A stretch of 64,000 bases of DNA, taken from positions 46,888,823 to 46,952,822 of the forward strand of contig BTPG01000004.1 in the NCBI GenBank assembly GCA_036245525.1, given 5' to 3'. The translations under genes and the position numbers were made by a program. Each line of letters starts with the position of its first letter. Within the stretch, counting starts at the first letter, position 1. This document shows, piece after piece, positions 62,651 to 64,000 of the stretch. The notes under the pieces were generated by a model, which searched no databases, was not told the origin of the DNA, and saw only the letters and a list, made by a program, of their open reading frames with translations. Source of the stretch: Semisulcospira habei. Taxonomy: Eukaryota; Mollusca; Gastropoda; Semisulcospiridae.

Positions 62651-64000
62651 TAAAGCCAACGCGCTGCCATGTAGAGCTAGCCTCCCGCCGACCGGAGACC
62701 CAACAGGAATCGGCGAGAGGACCGGAGTCAAGTCAGCGAGCCCGGCCGTGCCCTCACTTCCGGGTGCCTCTGGACCAGGTGGTGGAGGGTGTGCGGAAAG
62801 CACGCGAGTGCGCGGAAAGGGGAAAAGGTTCCACCACAGCCTCGGAGAGGTCAGGAGAAGAGGGTCTGACAAACCGCAGGGCACAAACCACGGCTCTGCG
62901 GACTGACTGAAAGCGTGCGGAGATAGCACTTGCCGGTGCTGGCCATAGGTCCCTGGAAGTCTCCCTACTGTCTGCCAAGATGGTCCGAACAGCAGAGTTT
63001 CCCCATGGGCGCCTGCCGCAGCTGTGACTTCACTGTAACTGGTAGAGAGGGGTAGTGTCTCAGGAGCTCGTCCCGGCGCATCAGGTCGCATTTGGAGGCC
63101 GCCGCCATGGAGTTGGCCGAAGAAAGAAACGCCGCCCTGTTTGCCGCCAACCAGCACCATGTGGATCTCTCGCAGGGGAGCTGAAGCCGAAAGGTCCCAG
63201 GTGTTCTCCAGGCACTTGACTACCGACTGTGTCACCATCTCCAGGAATCCCGTACATGCCAGAGAGTTGCAGACCAAGGAAGCTGTCTTGTCCAATCCTA
63301 GTGTCAGTGAATGCTGGCTGAACCCTGCCTGCACCAACGCATCCTTGTCCATCGCCGGGAGGGCACAGGAAAACGTCTAGGAGTGACCTGTCTACTACTG
63401 CTGGCGGAAGTTAATATCCATCCCCTCTGGCCATCGTGTGTCCAAGAAGAGCCCCTGACCTCCTAAGCCGTCAGAACGCAGGTGCACCGAGAACACCTCC
63501 GCTAGGTCCCGGAAGCCTGCCAGTTGAGGTAGAGACTTGGAGCGCTTAGGCTGCCGCGGTAAGTCAACCATCGCCGTGGCCTTCCTCTACAAGGCAGAGA
63601 TAGGGGGCAGTGCTCCGGCGGGAGAAAGGATGCAAAGAGACGGGACACCTCCTCCAACGCTCGGCGAGTAAGTGAAGTCGGAGCTGCGTCAACGGAGATG
63701 GTGAAGAGAGGTGAATGCCCACCAGGTGAAGTCGGTCTCTAGTCGTCCTCTCCCAGGGCTGACCCCGAGTCCTCCGGATGTAGACTGAGCGCCTCCTCAT
63801 CATCCACCGCACGCTGAGATGTCGCTTAAGCCGCCGGTCCAAGCACCGAGCGAAGAGGAGTCTGTGGAGAAAGTCTGTACCCATGGTCCGTCGGCGCGGG
63901 CTGCGTGGGTGTCGCAGGGATGTCCCGGTGCTGACGTCGAAGCTGCGTCTCCGCTATTGGCGGTCCTGGCCCAAGGATCTGCTGCTCCTAGAGGGAGTCT
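62651..64000 (-). pseudogene. DIRS C Gag-like region (partial, broken)
   Basis: Recognisable blocks: SPVGGRLALHGSA, AAFLSSANSMAAASKCDLMR, LRQAPMGKLCCSDHLG and, at about 63240-63352, LGLDKTASLVCNSLACTGFL. Further right, AT/GC-mixed frames (63564-63884) are less similar. Same order as the Gag core of element B. Continues past the window. Confidence 0.72.

Larger units (their letters stand above)
58846..64000 (-). mobile_element. DIRS-like retrotransposon C (cut by window edge)
   Basis: The left terminal repeat starts AAATGAATTTTTCTCTAAAA, with the internal complementary region at 59113-59210. Then come, on the minus strand from right to left, Gag, RT-RNase H and recombinase. Its right end is outside the window. 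All frames are damaged. Carries a Harbinger-like MITE at 61328-61829. Confidence 0.88.

Overview
The window is animal nuclear DNA. The introns have GT-AG splice sites, and the sequence is dense in non-LTR and DIRS retrotransposons, palindromic MITEs, microsatellites and homopolymer runs. Nothing prokaryotic is visible. The transposon mix suggests a lophotrochozoan, most likely a gastropod or other mollusc; that placement is inference. || The one convincing host gene is the 3' part of a TMX1-like gene (thioredoxin-related transmembrane protein) on the minus strand. Six exons lie at 57576-57621, 57156-57284, 51179-51224, 50480-50581, 49230-49322 and 26494-26631, with compatible phases. They encode the end of the thioredoxin fold, the transmembrane region and the acidic/basic cytosolic tail. 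The CxxC-bearing upstream exons lie beyond the right edge. The last intron is about 22.6 kb because DIRS elements fill it. || Layout. 1-9260: T/G-rich low complexity, palindromic repeats, an RTE fragment, a non-LTR RT fragment (5573-6810) and a tandemly rearranged Harbinger-like MITE (8236-9256). 9292-13122: a region bounded by inverted repeats of about 500 bp. 13577-15546: a 5'-truncated L2/CR1-like LINE. 16546-17800: an inverted-repeat-bounded unit with a THAP-domain ORF and an unknown 126-aa ORF facing each other. 18000-27340: repeat-rich sequence with TTAA-flanked hairpin MITEs, a dispersed AGGTCA-motif repeat and a 35-bp minisatellite (24690-25580). || 27691-49170: a nested retrotransposon block. 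DIRS element A is interrupted inside one terminal inverted repeat by DIRS element B (34599-49105). B in turn carries an almost intact 6-kb RNase H-encoding LINE (35851-41855, 12-bp target duplication) and a 370-bp RTE fragment (42913-43282, 14-bp target duplication). Both DIRS elements show terminal inverted repeats and an internal complementary region that joins the two ends, and neither has a target duplication; these are signatures of tyrosine-recombinase retrotransposition. || 49171-58845: the remaining TMX1-like exons and introns, with a full-length but broken RTE LINE (51832-55124, 12-bp target duplication), a pogo/Tigger-like MITE (55227-55937) and more hairpin MITEs. 58846-64000: a third DIRS element (C), cut by the window edge and carrying a Harbinger-like MITE with a TAA duplication. 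A, B, C and the 6-kb LINE all lie in the same orientation as the host gene. Most transposon reading frames are broken; the 1230-codon LINE ORF2 is the exception.
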